In this document: positions 30,586-41,677 of the stretch, piece after piece
Position numbering within the stretch: position 1 is the first letter of the stretch
Layout of the letters: every line of letters begins with the position of its first letter
Source of the DNA: an uncultured Lachnospiraceae bacterium
GTDB taxonomy: Bacteria > Bacillota > Clostridia > Lachnospirales > Lachnospiraceae
Length of the DNA stretch: 64,000 nt
Direction: 5' to 3'
NCBI GenBank assembly: GCA_947625755.1
Contig: CANQPJ010000001.1
Span: 209,330 to 273,329 of the forward strand
Program-made: the position numbers and the translations under genes
Notes under the pieces: generated by a model
The model's input: only the letters and a program-made list of their open reading frames with translations
Database searches by the model: none
What the model was told of the DNA's origin: nothing

Positions 30586-31623
30586 TTACTGTATAAACAT
30601 TGCATCGCCAAAACTAAAAAATCTGTATTTTTCTTTCACTGCCTCATCATATGCCTGTAAAACATTTTCTCTTCCTGCTAATGCTGATACCAGCATCAGT
30701 AATGTAGACTCCGGTAAATGAAAATTTGTAATCAGACAATCGATTGCTTTAAACTGATAACCCGGATAAATAAATATCTGGGTCCAGCCACTTCCCGGAT
30801 GAACTATACCCTTTTCATCGGTAACCGTCTCAAGTGTTCGCGTACTGGTAGTTCCAACAGCAATAATCCTTCCACCATTGGCACGACATTGATTTATCAT
30901 CTCTGCATCCTTTGTGTCTACCATGTAAAATTCCGAATGCATATGATGCTCCAGAATATTTTCCACCTTGACCGGACGGAATGTTCCCAACCCTACATGT
31001 AACGTAACATGAGCTATTTTTACACCTTTTTTTTCTATCTCATCTAACAATTCTTTGGTAAAATGAAGCCCTGCTGTTGGTGCGGCAGCTGATCCCTCGT
31101 ACTTGGCGTAGACCGTCTGATACCTGTTTTTATCCTTTAATTTATGAGTGATATATGGTGGTAACGGCATTTCACCTAGTTGATCCAGTACTTCTTCAAA
31201 AATTCCCTGATATTTGAATTGTATCAGTCTGTTTCCTTCCTCTACAATATCTACAACTTCACCTGTTAAAAGCCCTTCGCCAAAATTAATGACTGTTCCT
31301 ATTTTGCATTTCTTTCCGGGTTTTACCAAAGTTTCCCAAATATCATTTTCACGGCGTTTCAGAAGAAGCACCTCAATCCTTGCATCAGTTCCCACTTTAC
31401 TTCCATAAAGTCTTGCCGGCAGAACTTTTGTATCATTAATTACAAGGCAGTCACCTTTATTTAAATAGTCAATAATATCTTTAAATATATGATGTTCGGT
31501 ATTACCTGTTTTTTTATCCAACACCATTAATCTGGAACTGCTTCTATCTTTCAACGGATCCTGTGCAATCAGTGCTTCCGGCAGTTCATAATAATAATCA
31601 TGCAGACTCATTTGTTGTTTCAT
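30586..31623 (-). CDS. queA: S-adenosylmethionine:tRNA ribosyltransferase-isomerase
   Basis: [58 protein letters not shown]. Confidence 0.97.
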   Translation of the reverse strand: MKQQMSLHDYYYELPEALIAQDPLKDRSSSRLMVLDKKTGNTEHHIFKDIIDYLNKGDCLVINDTKVLPARLYGSKVGTDARIEVLLLKRRENDIWETLVKPGKKCKIGTVINFGEGLLTGEVVDIVEEGNRLIQFKYQGIFEEVLDQLGEMPLPPYITHKLKDKNRYQTVYAKYEGSAAAPTAGLHFTKELLDEIEKKGVKIAHVTLHVGLGTFRPVKVENILEHHMHSEFYMVDTKDAEMINQCRANGGRIIAVGTTSTRTLETVTDEKGIVHPGSGWTQIFIYPGYQFKAIDCLITNFHLPESTLLMLVSALAGRENVLQAYDEAVKEKYRFFSFGDAMFIQ

Positions 31624-31683
31624 AATCAAAATCCTTTTCTAAATTTCCTACTGTATTTTTCATTCAACCGGTTTTACAAGCTA

Positions 31684-32130
31684 TTACAACGCTTCGCTAT
31701 CCAGCACAATGGTAAACGGTCCATCATTCACTAACTGCACTTTCATATCAGCGCCGAAAACTCCCCGTTCAGTCACCGGAACCTGTCTCCTGCACTGTTC
31801 AATAATATATTCATACATCTTATCTGCCATATCCGGCGCTCCTGCTTTCGTAAAAGACGGTCTGTTTCCTTTTTTACAATCGGCATAGAGGGTAAACTGG
31901 GAAATCAAAAGAAGCTGACCGTTTACATCAGAAAGCCCCAGATTCGTCTTTCCGTTTTTATCATCAAAAATGCGCATATTACAGAGTTTTTTGATCATTT
32001 TATCTGCAATTTCTCTCGTATCTGTTTCCGAGACCCCAATCAGAACAAGAAACCCTTTTCCAATCTTTCCAACGATTTCATTTTCTACAGTTACAGACGC
32101 TTCCGTTACCCTCTGTATCACAAACTTCAT
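31684..32130 (-). CDS. dtd: D-aminoacyl-tRNA deacylase
   Basis: [49 protein letters not shown]. Confidence 0.97.
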   Translation of the reverse strand: MKFVIQRVTEASVTVENEIVGKIGKGFLVLIGVSETDTREIADKMIKKLCNMRIFDDKNGKTNLGLSDVNGQLLLISQFTLYADCKKGNRPSFTKAGAPDMADKMYEYIIEQCRRQVPVTERGVFGADMKVQLVNDGPFTIVLDSEAL

Positions 32131-32169
32131 GAAAATCTAATCTCCTTTCACTCCCTGTTTTAGTAGAAC

Positions 32170-32215
32170 AGAAATGAGAGAGAAACTATTATCTGTCGCT
32201 TCTCTCTCATTTTTC
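32170..32215 (-). terminator. Terminator after pheT
   Basis: AAATGAGAGAGAA...TTCTCTCTCATTT hairpin. Confidence 0.8.
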
Positions 32216-32239
32216 AAATATAAAATGATAGTAAATACC

Positions 32240-34657
32240 CTATCCCCGAAGCTGAATACCCAATTCCTCCAGCCCATTCAGGATTTTTTTCATTGCACCT
32301 GCAACATCACTTTCTTCAAGGGTTCTGTCTTTTGCCCGGAATATAATATTGTAAGCAACAGACTTAAAGCCCTCTTCAATCTGGTCGCCTTCATAAATAT
32401 CAAACAGTTGATAACTCTCAAGAATTTTACCTCCACGCTGCTCAATAATCTGCTCAATCTGTCCCACCAGTATTTCTTTTGGAGCCACCATAGAGATGTC
32501 TCTTGATACAGCAGGAAATTTCGCAATTCCAACGTATTTTTTATCAAAATCAGCCATTTTATAGATGTAAGGCATATCAATAACAGCTACATAAACCCGC
32601 GTCTTCATATCATAATTTTCGCAGACACTAGGATGTACCTCTCCCAAATATCCAATCACTGTATTTTTATACACAATGTCTGCCTGACGTCCCGGATGTA
32701 AAAACGGTTTTCCTGCTTTTGCATCATACCGGATCTTCTTATTCATTCCTACCTGACCTAAAAATTCCTCAACGACGCCTTTCATGGTAAAGAAATCTCC
32801 ATCCCCGTAGAAACCAAGTGTAAACTGCATTCTCTCATCCGGAAGGTCTGTGATAGGAACTTCCTTTGGAAGATATATGTTACCCATTTCAAAAAGTCTT
32901 ACGTCCTTATTTCTCCTATTATAGTTAGTAGCAAGGGACGTTAATATACCGTTAAGGGACGTAGTTCGCATCACACTGAAATCTTCCCCTAAAGGATTTG
33001 AAATTTCTACTGTTTTTCTCAATTCACTATCCGGCGGTAATAACAGTTTGTCAAATACCTTCGGACTTTCGAAGGAATACGTCATTCCCTGGGAGAATCC
33101 ACAATACAGTGCAACACTTCTGGCAATCTCGTCAATTTTTAATTTATCAGATAGTTTTCCTGTTGTTGCCTCTCCACTCGGAAGTGTTGTCGGAATCTTA
33201 TCATATCCGTAAAATCTGGTAATTTCCTCTGCAATATCACACATTCCAAGTAAATCCTGCCGGAAGGTAGGTACTGTAATAGTTTTCGTGTCTGCATCGT
33301 ATTTCAGTTCTAATGCAGGGAAATAAGAAACCATCTCCTCTTCCGTCAAGTTCAGTCCAATTAAATTATTTACATAATCCGGATCAAAAGGAATGGTTTT
33401 CTCCTTATTTTTCTCCGGATATACATCAACGATACCTTCTACTACTTCTCCGGCGCCTAACTCTTCAATTAACTGACATGCTCTATTGATTGCCGCTTCA
33501 GCATTATTTGGGTCAAGACCTTTTTCAAACTTGCCGGAAGCATCTGTCCTAAGCCCTGCCCTTTTTGATGAAAGGCGGATATTGGTTCCATCAAAACACG
33601 CTGCTTCAAACAGCATATCATGCACATCATCTGTTATCATGGAATTTTCACCACCCATGATACCTGCAAGACCAACAGCCTTTTCACCATCGCAAATCAT
33701 AAGCATATCGTGGTCCAATTCCCTCGTTTGTCCATCGAGGGTTACAAACTTTTCTCCATCCTGCGCACGTCGAACAATAATTTTATTATCCGTAATTGTA
33801 GAAAGGTCATATGCATGCATCGGCTGTCCAAACTCTTCCATAACATAATTTGTAATATCTACCAGATTATTAATAGGTCTGATACCACAGGCGGAAAGCC
33901 TTCGCTGCATCCATTCCGGTGATGGTGCAATCTTTACGTTTCTTACAACTTTTGCACAATATCTCGGACAAAGTTCAGGGTCCTGTACCTCTACGGAAAT
34001 ATAATCATTGACATCGCCTGCTGTTCCAACTGCCTTTACTTCAGGTGCTATAAATGGTTTTCTAAAGGTTGCGGCTGCTTCTCTGGCAATACCAATCACG
34101 CTGTAGCAGTCCACTCTGTTAGATGTTATCTCATATTCAAATACAGTCTCGTGCAGCCCCAATACTTCAATAGCATCCGCACCTACTTCCACGCTGTCAT
34201 CAAAAATATAAATTCCATCTTCCGGTGCTTCAGGATAAAAATCTCTTGTGGAACCTAATTCCTCAATCGAGCACATCATACCATTGGACTCTATTCCACG
34301 TAATTTTCCTTTTTTTATTTTAATTCCACCCGCTTTTTTAGAACCATCATGACCTCCTGCCACTTTACCTCCGTCTAAAACTACAGGTACTTTCTGTCCT
34401 TCTTCTACGTTTGGTGCTCCGGTTACAATCTGTATTATCTCTGTTCCAATATTTACCTGACAGACAACCAATTTATCTGCGTCCGGATGCTTTTCTATTT
34501 TTTCAATCTGTCCTACAACAATTTTGTCAAGGTCTGCGTCCAAACGCTCAAACCCTTCGCACTTTGTACCGGATAATGTCATTGCATCCATGTATTCCTG
34601 ATCCGTACATTCAAGTTCAGGAACATATGCTTTAATCCATGATAATGGTGTATTCAT
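32240..34657 (-). CDS. pheT: Phenylalanyl-tRNA synthetase beta subunit
   Basis: MNTPLSWIKAYVPE; tRNA-binding domain VVGQIEKIEKHPDADKL. Confidence 0.98.
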   Translation of the reverse strand: MNTPLSWIKAYVPELECTDQEYMDAMTLSGTKCEGFERLDADLDKIVVGQIEKIEKHPDADKLVVCQVNIGTEIIQIVTGAPNVEEGQKVPVVLDGGKVAGGHDGSKKAGGIKIKKGKLRGIESNGMMCSIEELGSTRDFYPEAPEDGIYIFDDSVEVGADAIEVLGLHETVFEYEITSNRVDCYSVIGIAREAAATFRKPFIAPEVKAVGTAGDVNDYISVEVQDPELCPRYCAKVVRNVKIAPSPEWMQRRLSACGIRPINNLVDITNYVMEEFGQPMHAYDLSTITDNKIIVRRAQDGEKFVTLDGQTRELDHDMLMICDGEKAVGLAGIMGGENSMITDDVHDMLFEAACFDGTNIRLSSKRAGLRTDASGKFEKGLDPNNAEAAINRACQLIEELGAGEVVEGIVDVYPEKNKEKTIPFDPDYVNNLIGLNLTEEEMVSYFPALELKYDADTKTITVPTFRQDLLGMCDIAEEITRFYGYDKIPTTLPSGEATTGKLSDKLKIDEIARSVALYCGFSQGMTYSFESPKVFDKLLLPPDSELRKTVEISNPLGEDFSVMRTTSLNGILTSLATNYNRRNKDVRLFEMGNIYLPKEVPITDLPDERMQFTLGFYGDGDFFTMKGVVEEFLGQVGMNKKIRYDAKAGKPFLHPGRQADIVYKNTVIGYLGEVHPSVCENYDMKTRVYVAVIDMPYIYKMADFDKKYVGIAKFPAVSRDISMVAPKEILVGQIEQIIEQRGGKILESYQLFDIYEGDQIEEGFKSVAYNIIFRAKDRTLEESDVAGAMKKILNGLEELGIQLRG

Positions 34658-34703
34658 CTATTCATTCTCCTTTCAAATCTACCATATATAATCTGAAAAC
34701 CTG

Positions 34704-35723
34704 CTAGAACTGGTTTAAGAAACGGTCATCATTCTCATATAATAATCTCATATCATCTATTTCATATTTCAATAATGCAATTCTTTCCAGTCCGACTCCA
34801 AAAGCAAATCCCTGATATTCATTTGGATCTATTCCACTCATTTCAAGAACATGAGGATGAACCATACCGCATCCAAGAATTTCAATCCAGCCTTCACCCT
34901 TACAGAATCTGCATCCTTTTCCACCACATTTAAAGCAGGTAACGTCTACTTCTGCACTTGGCTCTGTAAATGGAAAGTGATGTGGTCTGAATTTAATCTG
35001 TGTATCCTTTCCAAATAATTCTTTTGCAAACTGTTCCAATGTTCCCTTCAAATCTGCCATTGTAACATTTCTATCAATTACAAGCCCCTCAATCTGATGG
35101 AAAGACGGCGAATGTGTTGCATCCACCTGATCTGACCGGAACACTCTGCCCGGTGATACAATTCGAATCGGCGGCTTGGTATTTTCCATAACTCTTGCCT
35201 GAACAGATGAAGTCTGGGTTCTCAACACAATATTTTTATTAATATAGAATGTATCCTGCTCATCTTTTGCCGGATGGTTCGCCGGAATATTCAAAGCTTC
35301 AAAATTATAGTAATCAAACTCTACCTCCGGACCTTCTACCACTTCATATCCCATGCCAACAAAGATACGCTCTAATTCTTCCAGCGCCAGTGTGTTTGGA
35401 TGTTTATGACCGACTTTATTTTTCTTCGCAGGAAGTGTTACATCAATCACCTCTGCTTTCAGCTTTGCTTCTCTTGCCTTTGCCGCAAGTTTTTCCCTTA
35501 CTTCTTCCATCTTTTCTTCAATGGCTTTTCTTGTATCATTGACTAACTGACCTACCTTTGGTCTTTCCTCCGGTGCCACGTCTTTCATACCTTTTAATAC
35601 TTCAGTAAGCTGACCTTTTTTCCCAAGGATTTCTACCCGGATTTCGTTAAGAATGTCCATATCCTCAGCATTTTTAATTTTTGTAATTGCCTCTTCTTTA
35701 ATTGCCTGTAGTCTTTCTTTCAT
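34704..35723 (-). CDS. pheS: Phenylalanyl-tRNA synthetase alpha subunit
   Basis: [56 protein letters not shown] at 35723. Confidence 0.98.
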   Translation of the reverse strand: MKERLQAIKEEAITKIKNAEDMDILNEIRVEILGKKGQLTEVLKGMKDVAPEERPKVGQLVNDTRKAIEEKMEEVREKLAAKAREAKLKAEVIDVTLPAKKNKVGHKHPNTLALEELERIFVGMGYEVVEGPEVEFDYYNFEALNIPANHPAKDEQDTFYINKNIVLRTQTSSVQARVMENTKPPIRIVSPGRVFRSDQVDATHSPSFHQIEGLVIDRNVTMADLKGTLEQFAKELFGKDTQIKFRPHHFPFTEPSAEVDVTCFKCGGKGCRFCKGEGWIEILGCGMVHPHVLEMSGIDPNEYQGFAFGVGLERIALLKYEIDDMRLLYENDDRFLNQF

Positions 35724-35787
35724 AATGCTTATCCTTTCTTCTTTATTTTTACCATAAATAATTGTCAAACCACATTTATATAAATAG

Positions 35788-36041
35788 CAAAAATCCCTGC
35801 ATCTAATGATGCAGGGACGAAAAATCTAATTCCGCGGTACCACCCTAATTCTCACGAATTTGTGAACTCTTGTTATGCATAACGCGCATAAAACGTCATT
35901 AACTACTATTATTTCACTAATGCGGCTCCTGTGGGAAATTCGATACATTACCGTTACCTGAAAAACTTTCCAGCCAGTGCGTTTTTCTCTCTGAAGGAAT
36001 AGTCATGCTCTACTATGCACATTCATCGCCTTTTCACAATG
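35788..36041 (-). promoter_or_regulatory. T-box leader of pheST, Phe specifier
   Basis: Minus strand T-box AGGGTGGTACCGCGG (35833-35847), terminator TCCCTGCATC...GATGCAGGGA (35794-35817), GAATTTCCC near 35933-35940 (TTT or TTC, both Phe); promoter TTGACA-N17-TAAAAT at 36047-36075. Confidence 0.92.
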
Positions 36042-36087
36042 AAAATATTTTAGCATAGAAAAAAATCAGTGTCAACCAAGGAATCTA

Positions 36088-37755
36088 TTAACTTACTTTA
36101 AACGAATCCGTATAAACAGTTGTATGCCGATTAAGTGCATCTGTCTTATCTTCATCGAAGTCATATGTTATATCAATCTGTACATTATATTTTACATTCT
36201 CTTCGATTTTGCTCATATCAAGCTTGAATGCTGTATTGGAAATTTTGCCAAAAGTAATTTCCTGAACCGTTTCTCCATTTTCCTTCGTAATTGTCACTCT
36301 TCCGTTCACAAATGTCTCCTCTTTATCACTTACGACAAACGCAAAAATCGTTGAGTCAAGTACACTGACTATGGAGACGTCATCTATGGTTGGAATGACA
36401 GATTTCAACACTTCGATTTTCGTAACATCAGTCACTTCAACATCACCACTTTGCACGAATTCTACGCTGGAAACTTTAATCTCTTTCTTTCCTGCTTCTG
36501 TTGGTGCAGGGAAACTTACAGTATAAACGTTGTCCATTTTCCCGGCTGTTGTAGGAATCTTAATTGAATTGACTGTAATATAACTGATTTTTTCTTTTGT
36601 ATTTGCCTGAATCGTATAAGTTGCCGTTAATTTCTGACCTTTATTTACATAGTATACCTCTTCCCCATTTGCATCCGTAATGGTACAATCTGCAATGGTC
36701 GCTTTGATTGGCACACGGATAATCTGATTGTACTGCTTCGTTTCTGTAACAATCCCGCCAACTCCAAGGTCGTATTGATACTCTACTTTTACTTTGTAAT
36801 CTCCTGCCTCACCGATATCAAATTCTACGGTATTCTTACCGCTCTCAATTTCTTTTTCTGCAATCGGATTGCCTTCATCATCCGTCAGATATGCTGTCAT
36901 CGTTTTCAGTGTGCTATCCATATCTTGTATTACAAACGCTACTGTTATTTTCGAATCTGAAAGCCCGGTCTCAATCTCATCTCCTAATACCGGTGTTTCC
37001 TTTAGCACGTCAACCTTTACTCTGTAGTCTGTCGGAATCTGTCTGCCATTATCCAGCACAATTCCGGTAATGATTATCTCCTGACTGCCCGCACTTTCCG
37101 GTGCCGGAACTGTCACACGGTAACGGCTTTCTTCTATCTGCTCTACATAATATTTCTGACTTCCTATAATAACGGAATTGATTTCCGCAATCGGTGTAAT
37201 CTCTATATTCAACTCTAAAACAATCAGTTCCCCTTTTTTTGGTGTATGATTATATTCCGAATCATTCTCAATATCACAAGTATAATCATTCGGAAGGGTT
37301 GGTGTTTCTAACGGTTCTGTTGTTGGCATTTCGCCGGGTTTTACCGTCGGAGATGTTTCCGGTTTATCATTGGGCTTAACAGTTGCCTGTGTCGTTGGCT
37401 TTTGGTCTGCCTGATTTGATGTCGGGCTCTTCTTTTTCTTTACAATAACCTTACATTTGAATTTTTTCTTCCCCACTTTTGCAATAATGGTTGTCTTCCC
37501 GGCTCTTCGGGCCTTTACAACGCCTTTTTTTGAAACTTTGGCAACCTTCATATTCTTTGATGACCATTTTACCCGAACACCTTTTGCTTTATTTTTTACC
37601 TTCAGTGTCTTTTTCTTTCCTACCGTCAAGATAATTTTTTTCTTATTCAGTCTCACATTTTTTGCTGCAGAAACATCTGTCGAAGTAATTGGTAACATAC
37701 TAATCACAAAAACTACTGTGAACAACACTGTGACGAATCTTTTGATACCGTTCAT
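36088..37755 (-). CDS. Exported protein with Big_2-like domain and Pro/Thr linker
   Basis: Signal peptide; KKIILTVGKKKTLKVKNKAKGVRVKWSSKNMKVAKVSKKGVVKARRAGKTTIIAKVGKKKFKCKV; PTTQATVKPNDKPETSPTVKPGEMPTTEP linker. Confidence 0.82.
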   Translation of the reverse strand: MNGIKRFVTVLFTVVFVISMLPITSTDVSAAKNVRLNKKKIILTVGKKKTLKVKNKAKGVRVKWSSKNMKVAKVSKKGVVKARRAGKTTIIAKVGKKKFKCKVIVKKKKSPTSNQADQKPTTQATVKPNDKPETSPTVKPGEMPTTEPLETPTLPNDYTCDIENDSEYNHTPKKGELIVLELNIEITPIAEINSVIIGSQKYYVEQIEESRYRVTVPAPESAGSQEIIITGIVLDNGRQIPTDYRVKVDVLKETPVLGDEIETGLSDSKITVAFVIQDMDSTLKTMTAYLTDDEGNPIAEKEIESGKNTVEFDIGEAGDYKVKVEYQYDLGVGGIVTETKQYNQIIRVPIKATIADCTITDANGEEVYYVNKGQKLTATYTIQANTKEKISYITVNSIKIPTTAGKMDNVYTVSFPAPTEAGKKEIKVSSVEFVQSGDVEVTDVTKIEVLKSVIPTIDDVSIVSVLDSTIFAFVVSDKEETFVNGRVTITKENGETVQEITFGKISNTAFKLDMSKIEENVKYNVQIDITYDFDEDKTDALNRHTTVYTDSFKVS

Positions 37756-37802
37756 ACAATCTTCCTCCTAAAAAATTTTTCACATTGCATAACGAATGCA
37801 AA

Positions 37803-37834
37803 AACGGGAAGCCTTTATCTATGGCTTCCCCATT
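37803..37834 (-). terminator. Terminator after the large repeat protein
   Basis: GGGAAGCC...GGCTTCCC followed by T-rich DNA on the minus strand. Confidence 0.75.
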
Positions 37835-37971
37835 TTCGTTTTATATATCATATTGTGTCGGCAACTAAACTTCCAGAGTGTCAGATGCTGTATCGATTGT
37901 TTTACTTTCCGAAACCTCTTCCACTGCTGGCACTGCCTGATGTACAATCCTTCTCTGTTGGCTTTTTACAA

Positions 37972-40900
37972 TCAAAACGGCCCATTATAAACGCTTCCGT
38001 CATTACTATCTGAACTTCCGGCTCCGTTTGTTAATGCTGCCGGCGTATCACAGTAAATCAAAACATATTCTGTGCCTGCACTTAACCGAATCCAACCCGC
38101 GCTATATCTCTTGCCCGGATTTACTGATTTCTTTGTCAAAAGAATGTTTAAGTCGTTTAAGTTTTCTATACCAGCTGTCTTTAACGATGTTCCAAGCTTT
38201 ACATAATAAATATATGTACTCTCATCAATAATATATGGATTTGCATTCTGTCCATAGGCTTTTACAATATCTTGCTCGTAGTCATGTGTCTTAAATGGAT
38301 TTGAAGAATATATGACTCCAACCGCATCAATCGTAACCTGATCGTCTTCATCTATACTGTCTACAACTTGTTCTATTGCCTCATCAAACTTCACACTTGT
38401 CTTAAAACTTACGGTATGTCTTCCGTCACTCATATCCTTCTGAGACCAGTTTCCTTCTGTCGGTATGCTTGAAACCAGCTTATCAAAGGCCTTTACCCAG
38501 TTTGCACTTAAATCAATTGCAATGTCTTCAGTCTGTCCTTTTAATAATTCTTCCACCTGTGCCTTTGTGATTTCTTCTAATTTCTCACCATTATCAATAC
38601 TACTGCAGGTCCATCCTTCAAATGCCCATACCTTACTATCTTTATTAGGATTTGGAAGTTCAATCTTACCCGATTCCACACTTTCAATATTGATTTTCTT
38701 CAAATCAATCGCATTTAATTTACCTGCATATTTATTACTGCTGTAATTCAATGTAATGTTTATCAATTCAACTGTTACGTGAATGTTTAATTTCATGCTG
38801 GTTACTGATTGTATCGTGTAAATGCCTCTTGCATTAGCAGATATCGGTGTATCATTAACATCGACCTGTTTCACGCGATATCCCAAATCTGTCTTTATAT
38901 TAAACTGATAAGTATCGCCGTAATTTACCGGTCCTTCTGAAACATTTACTACATCTGCATGATCGTTCGTTTCATCCTCGATAGTAATTTCAACCGGAAT
39001 TTTCTCTACTGTAACTTTAATGGTCGTGTCCCCCGTCACTACGAACGAATAGTCTGTTCCTGAAGACTCAGCCCTCAAGTTTTCTGATTGCTGCGAAACT
39101 ATTTTCTCTACTTTTGTTATACGGTATCCGGTATCCGCAACCACACGGAACCTGAATGTCGTTCCATGTGCAATGCTATTTGTTGTACCTGTCGTTGTAC
39201 AGCTATATCCGGTATCATGCGGTAAAGTAACTTCATATGTGTTGATTGAAACTCCGTTTACCGTTATCTGGCGGTTAGACGTAACATTATCAACGGTATA
39301 GACACCATCTTTATCTTGTATCTCTACACCATCTACCAATACCTGTACTTTGCTGTTGGAATATGGCGAATCAAGATCTATTTTGAAGGAAATACTGTCC
39401 CCATGGCTCACGCTTTTGACTCCTGTAATAGTCTCATCACCATTTTGAGTCTTATATGTGACACCGGTTTGAGGTATGAATGTTACTCCGTATGTATTTT
39501 TTTCGCCTGATGTAACTGTTATTTTAATATTTCCATTAACAGATGGAATAATATATGTTCCTTCATTGACCGGACTAAGTGTTTTCTGATCCTTATCATC
39601 GACAGTATACTGAACGCTTGGTGCTCCATAACCTGTTTTTGATTTAACATGAAACTCATAACGAGTTCCCGCTTCTACTGTTGTGTTCAAATCACTTAAA
39701 ATCTCGTATCCATCCCCACTGTCACCCGACTCTATTTCAACAGTATACTTTTTCCTGACGGTTGTGACTGTAATATTCATCGCTTCAGTTACTTTGTTAA
39801 TCGTGCAAATCCAGTAATCGTCTTTTTTCACCAACTTCAGGTTGCCATCTTCGACCGTAAACGGTTCATTATTCGCATACACTGCGGTAATTTCATATCC
39901 GGCATCTGGGCCGACAACAAAGCTATGTGATGTTCCATAATCAACAGGAACCGATGCATCCAACGGTGTTTTATAACTGCCCTCTGACTCTTCATTCTTA
40001 TAAAACGACGCTCCTGCCGTCTGCGTATGTAAAATTCTGACCTGCTTGGTAGCGCCCGCAACAATGCTAATGGTAACATCTCCTGTGACATTTGAAAGCA
40101 TATATTGATTACTTCCGAGGTTATTAAGAGTCCCCTTATCTGATGTCACTAGTGTTACTACCGGAGGCTCTGCATTTTCATTGGGAAGGACATAAAATGA
40201 ATAATTTCCTCCATGTGGTATGGATGACTGACTCCACATATTGCTTCCCGGAATAATTATATAATTCTTCTCAGCTGGTTCTTGAAATGTCAGGCTATAT
40301 GTCTTTTCTCTGCTTGATACTGTAATCGTCGTCGGTCCTGTTACATTATATTTATATGTATACTCATCACCGTCAGAAGACTCTTCTGAAACGGTTTTAT
40401 TATTTATCATAACTACTGGAACTACATTTTTCCCGGGAGTTATTGCTACTTTAAATGTAATCTCGCCTGCCGGACAAGAAACAGTCTTTCCTGAAAGACT
40501 CTCTCCCCTATCATCCGTAATTGTATAATCATCACCATCAAACGGATACTCTACATCATATTTAACAACTCCGGCTTTCAAATTGAAACTAATATCACCT
40601 GTTCCCAGACTCAAATTAATACTAATTTTATAATTGGGGTCAGCTTCATAACCTGTATTTGACACCGACTGTATGGAAAGGGTATTCCTCTTATATCCTG
40701 TAAGACTATCAATTTTCGGCATTGCCTCTGCCTTAACATAAAATGTAAGACTTGAACTAGACCATGCTTCCGCTTCGTCAGGATATTCTACAACTAATGT
40801 TTTTGTTGACTGTTGATATGTATACGAATAATTTGTTGCAGGCATTTTTTCATCTGGAACCTCTGTAACATCGTATCCGTCTTCATCCACCAGCGTGTAT

Positions 40901-41055
40901 CCCTCTTCTAACTGTATCGTAATCTTTTTAACAGCCGTTGCTGCCGCTCCTGCCCTATTTACCGGCCATGATATTGCCGTAACACAAATTATAATCGCAC
41001 ATAGAATCGCTGTGAGTTTTTTCTCAATGACTCTTGTTTTACGCTTTTTATTCAT
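37972..41055 (-). CDS. Large exported protein with degenerate ~90-aa beta-rich repeats
   Basis: Signal peptide (LTAILCAIIICVTAISWPVNRAGAAA); recurring modules of the form VxYGxxxxFxVxxxxGYxxxxVxVnxxxxxxxxxxYxIxxVTxxxxIxV. Confidence 0.8.
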   Translation of the reverse strand: MNKKRKTRVIEKKLTAILCAIIICVTAISWPVNRAGAAATAVKKITIQLEEGYTLVDEDGYDVTEVPDEKMPATNYSYTYQQSTKTLVVEYPDEAEAWSSSSLTFYVKAEAMPKIDSLTGYKRNTLSIQSVSNTGYEADPNYKISINLSLGTGDISFNLKAGVVKYDVEYPFDGDDYTITDDRGESLSGKTVSCPAGEITFKVAITPGKNVVPVVMINNKTVSEESSDGDEYTYKYNVTGPTTITVSSREKTYSLTFQEPAEKNYIIIPGSNMWSQSSIPHGGNYSFYVLPNENAEPPVVTLVTSDKGTLNNLGSNQYMLSNVTGDVTISIVAGATKQVRILHTQTAGASFYKNEESEGSYKTPLDASVPVDYGTSHSFVVGPDAGYEITAVYANNEPFTVEDGNLKLVKKDDYWICTINKVTEAMNITVTTVRKKYTVEIESGDSGDGYEILSDLNTTVEAGTRYEFHVKSKTGYGAPSVQYTVDDKDQKTLSPVNEGTYIIPSVNGNIKITVTSGEKNTYGVTFIPQTGVTYKTQNGDETITGVKSVSHGDSISFKIDLDSPYSNSKVQVLVDGVEIQDKDGVYTVDNVTSNRQITVNGVSINTYEVTLPHDTGYSCTTTGTTNSIAHGTTFRFRVVADTGYRITKVEKIVSQQSENLRAESSGTDYSFVVTGDTTIKVTVEKIPVEITIEDETNDHADVVNVSEGPVNYGDTYQFNIKTDLGYRVKQVDVNDTPISANARGIYTIQSVTSMKLNIHVTVELINITLNYSSNKYAGKLNAIDLKKINIESVESGKIELPNPNKDSKVWAFEGWTCSSIDNGEKLEEITKAQVEELLKGQTEDIAIDLSANWVKAFDKLVSSIPTEGNWSQKDMSDGRHTVSFKTSVKFDEAIEQVVDSIDEDDQVTIDAVGVIYSSNPFKTHDYEQDIVKAYGQNANPYIIDESTYIYYVKLGTSLKTAGIENLNDLNILLTKKSVNPGKRYSAGWIRLSAGTEYVLIYCDTPAALTNGAGSSDSNDGSVYNGPF

Positions 41056-41173
41056 TTTAATAAACCTCCTGTTTCTACTGGTATATAATCCGTCTTTCTT
41101 TTCTTAATCTTATTATACTCCCAATTGCTAAATAGCATAGGTATAAATTTCCTGATGCGAAGACATCACTTTA

Positions 41174-41323
41174 TTATAAATCCATATCCTGTACATCTGG
41201 ATGGCTTCCTTCATCAAGCGGATCGTTGTCGTCTCCTCCGCCCACAGGAATATCCCACATGATGCCACTTCTCAATTCAAATCTTGTAATTTCTACAGTT
41301 GGTGTTAAATAATGTTTTTTCAT
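41174..41323 (-). CDS. Small acidic peptide (49 aa), unknown function
   Basis: MKKHYLTPTVEITRFELRSGIMWDIPVGGGDDNDPLDEGSHPDVQDMDL; AGGAAA-type ribosome-binding site upstream of the ATG at 41323; a longer ORF from 41419 has no obvious ribosome-binding site. Confidence 0.6.
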   Translation of the reverse strand: MKKHYLTPTVEITRFELRSGIMWDIPVGGGDDNDPLDEGSHPDVQDMDL

Positions 41324-41677
41324 AATTTTATCTTTTCCTTTCTTTCCTTTCTGATGAACAACCTGTACGCATTCATTTCTGACAACATCATAACTTTTCG
41401 ATGGCAACATCATTTTCATGTATTATTACTCAACGTTATGATATTAAAGGCAGTCAGTATATTATTAACATAATATATAGACTATGTCAATGGAAAATTT
41501 AGAAAAAAAATTATATTCTAAATGTCAAGTTTTCCTGACAGGATGCAGGTATTACAATGTACAATTTGTCGTTCATTTCAATTATTGTTTGTTTATGGAA
41601 AAAATGTTATAATTCGTACATATAATATTACATAACCCCCATATACTATACTTTAAAGAAATATTGGAGTATCAGCT

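Noticed and set aside
37501-37720. Lys-rich, low-complexity coding in the Big_2 protein as a DNA repeat or CRISPR-like array
   Set aside because: No regular repeat-spacer periodicity; explained by Lys/Val-rich protein composition.
36088-41055. Surface-protein region as a prophage or genomic island
   Set aside because: No recombinase, terminal repeats or phage genes; flanked by ordinary chromosomal genes.
41324-41419. Longer 81-aa reading of the small ORF starting at 41419
   Set aside because: No convincing ribosome-binding site before 41419, whereas the internal ATG at 41323 has one; long form not excluded.
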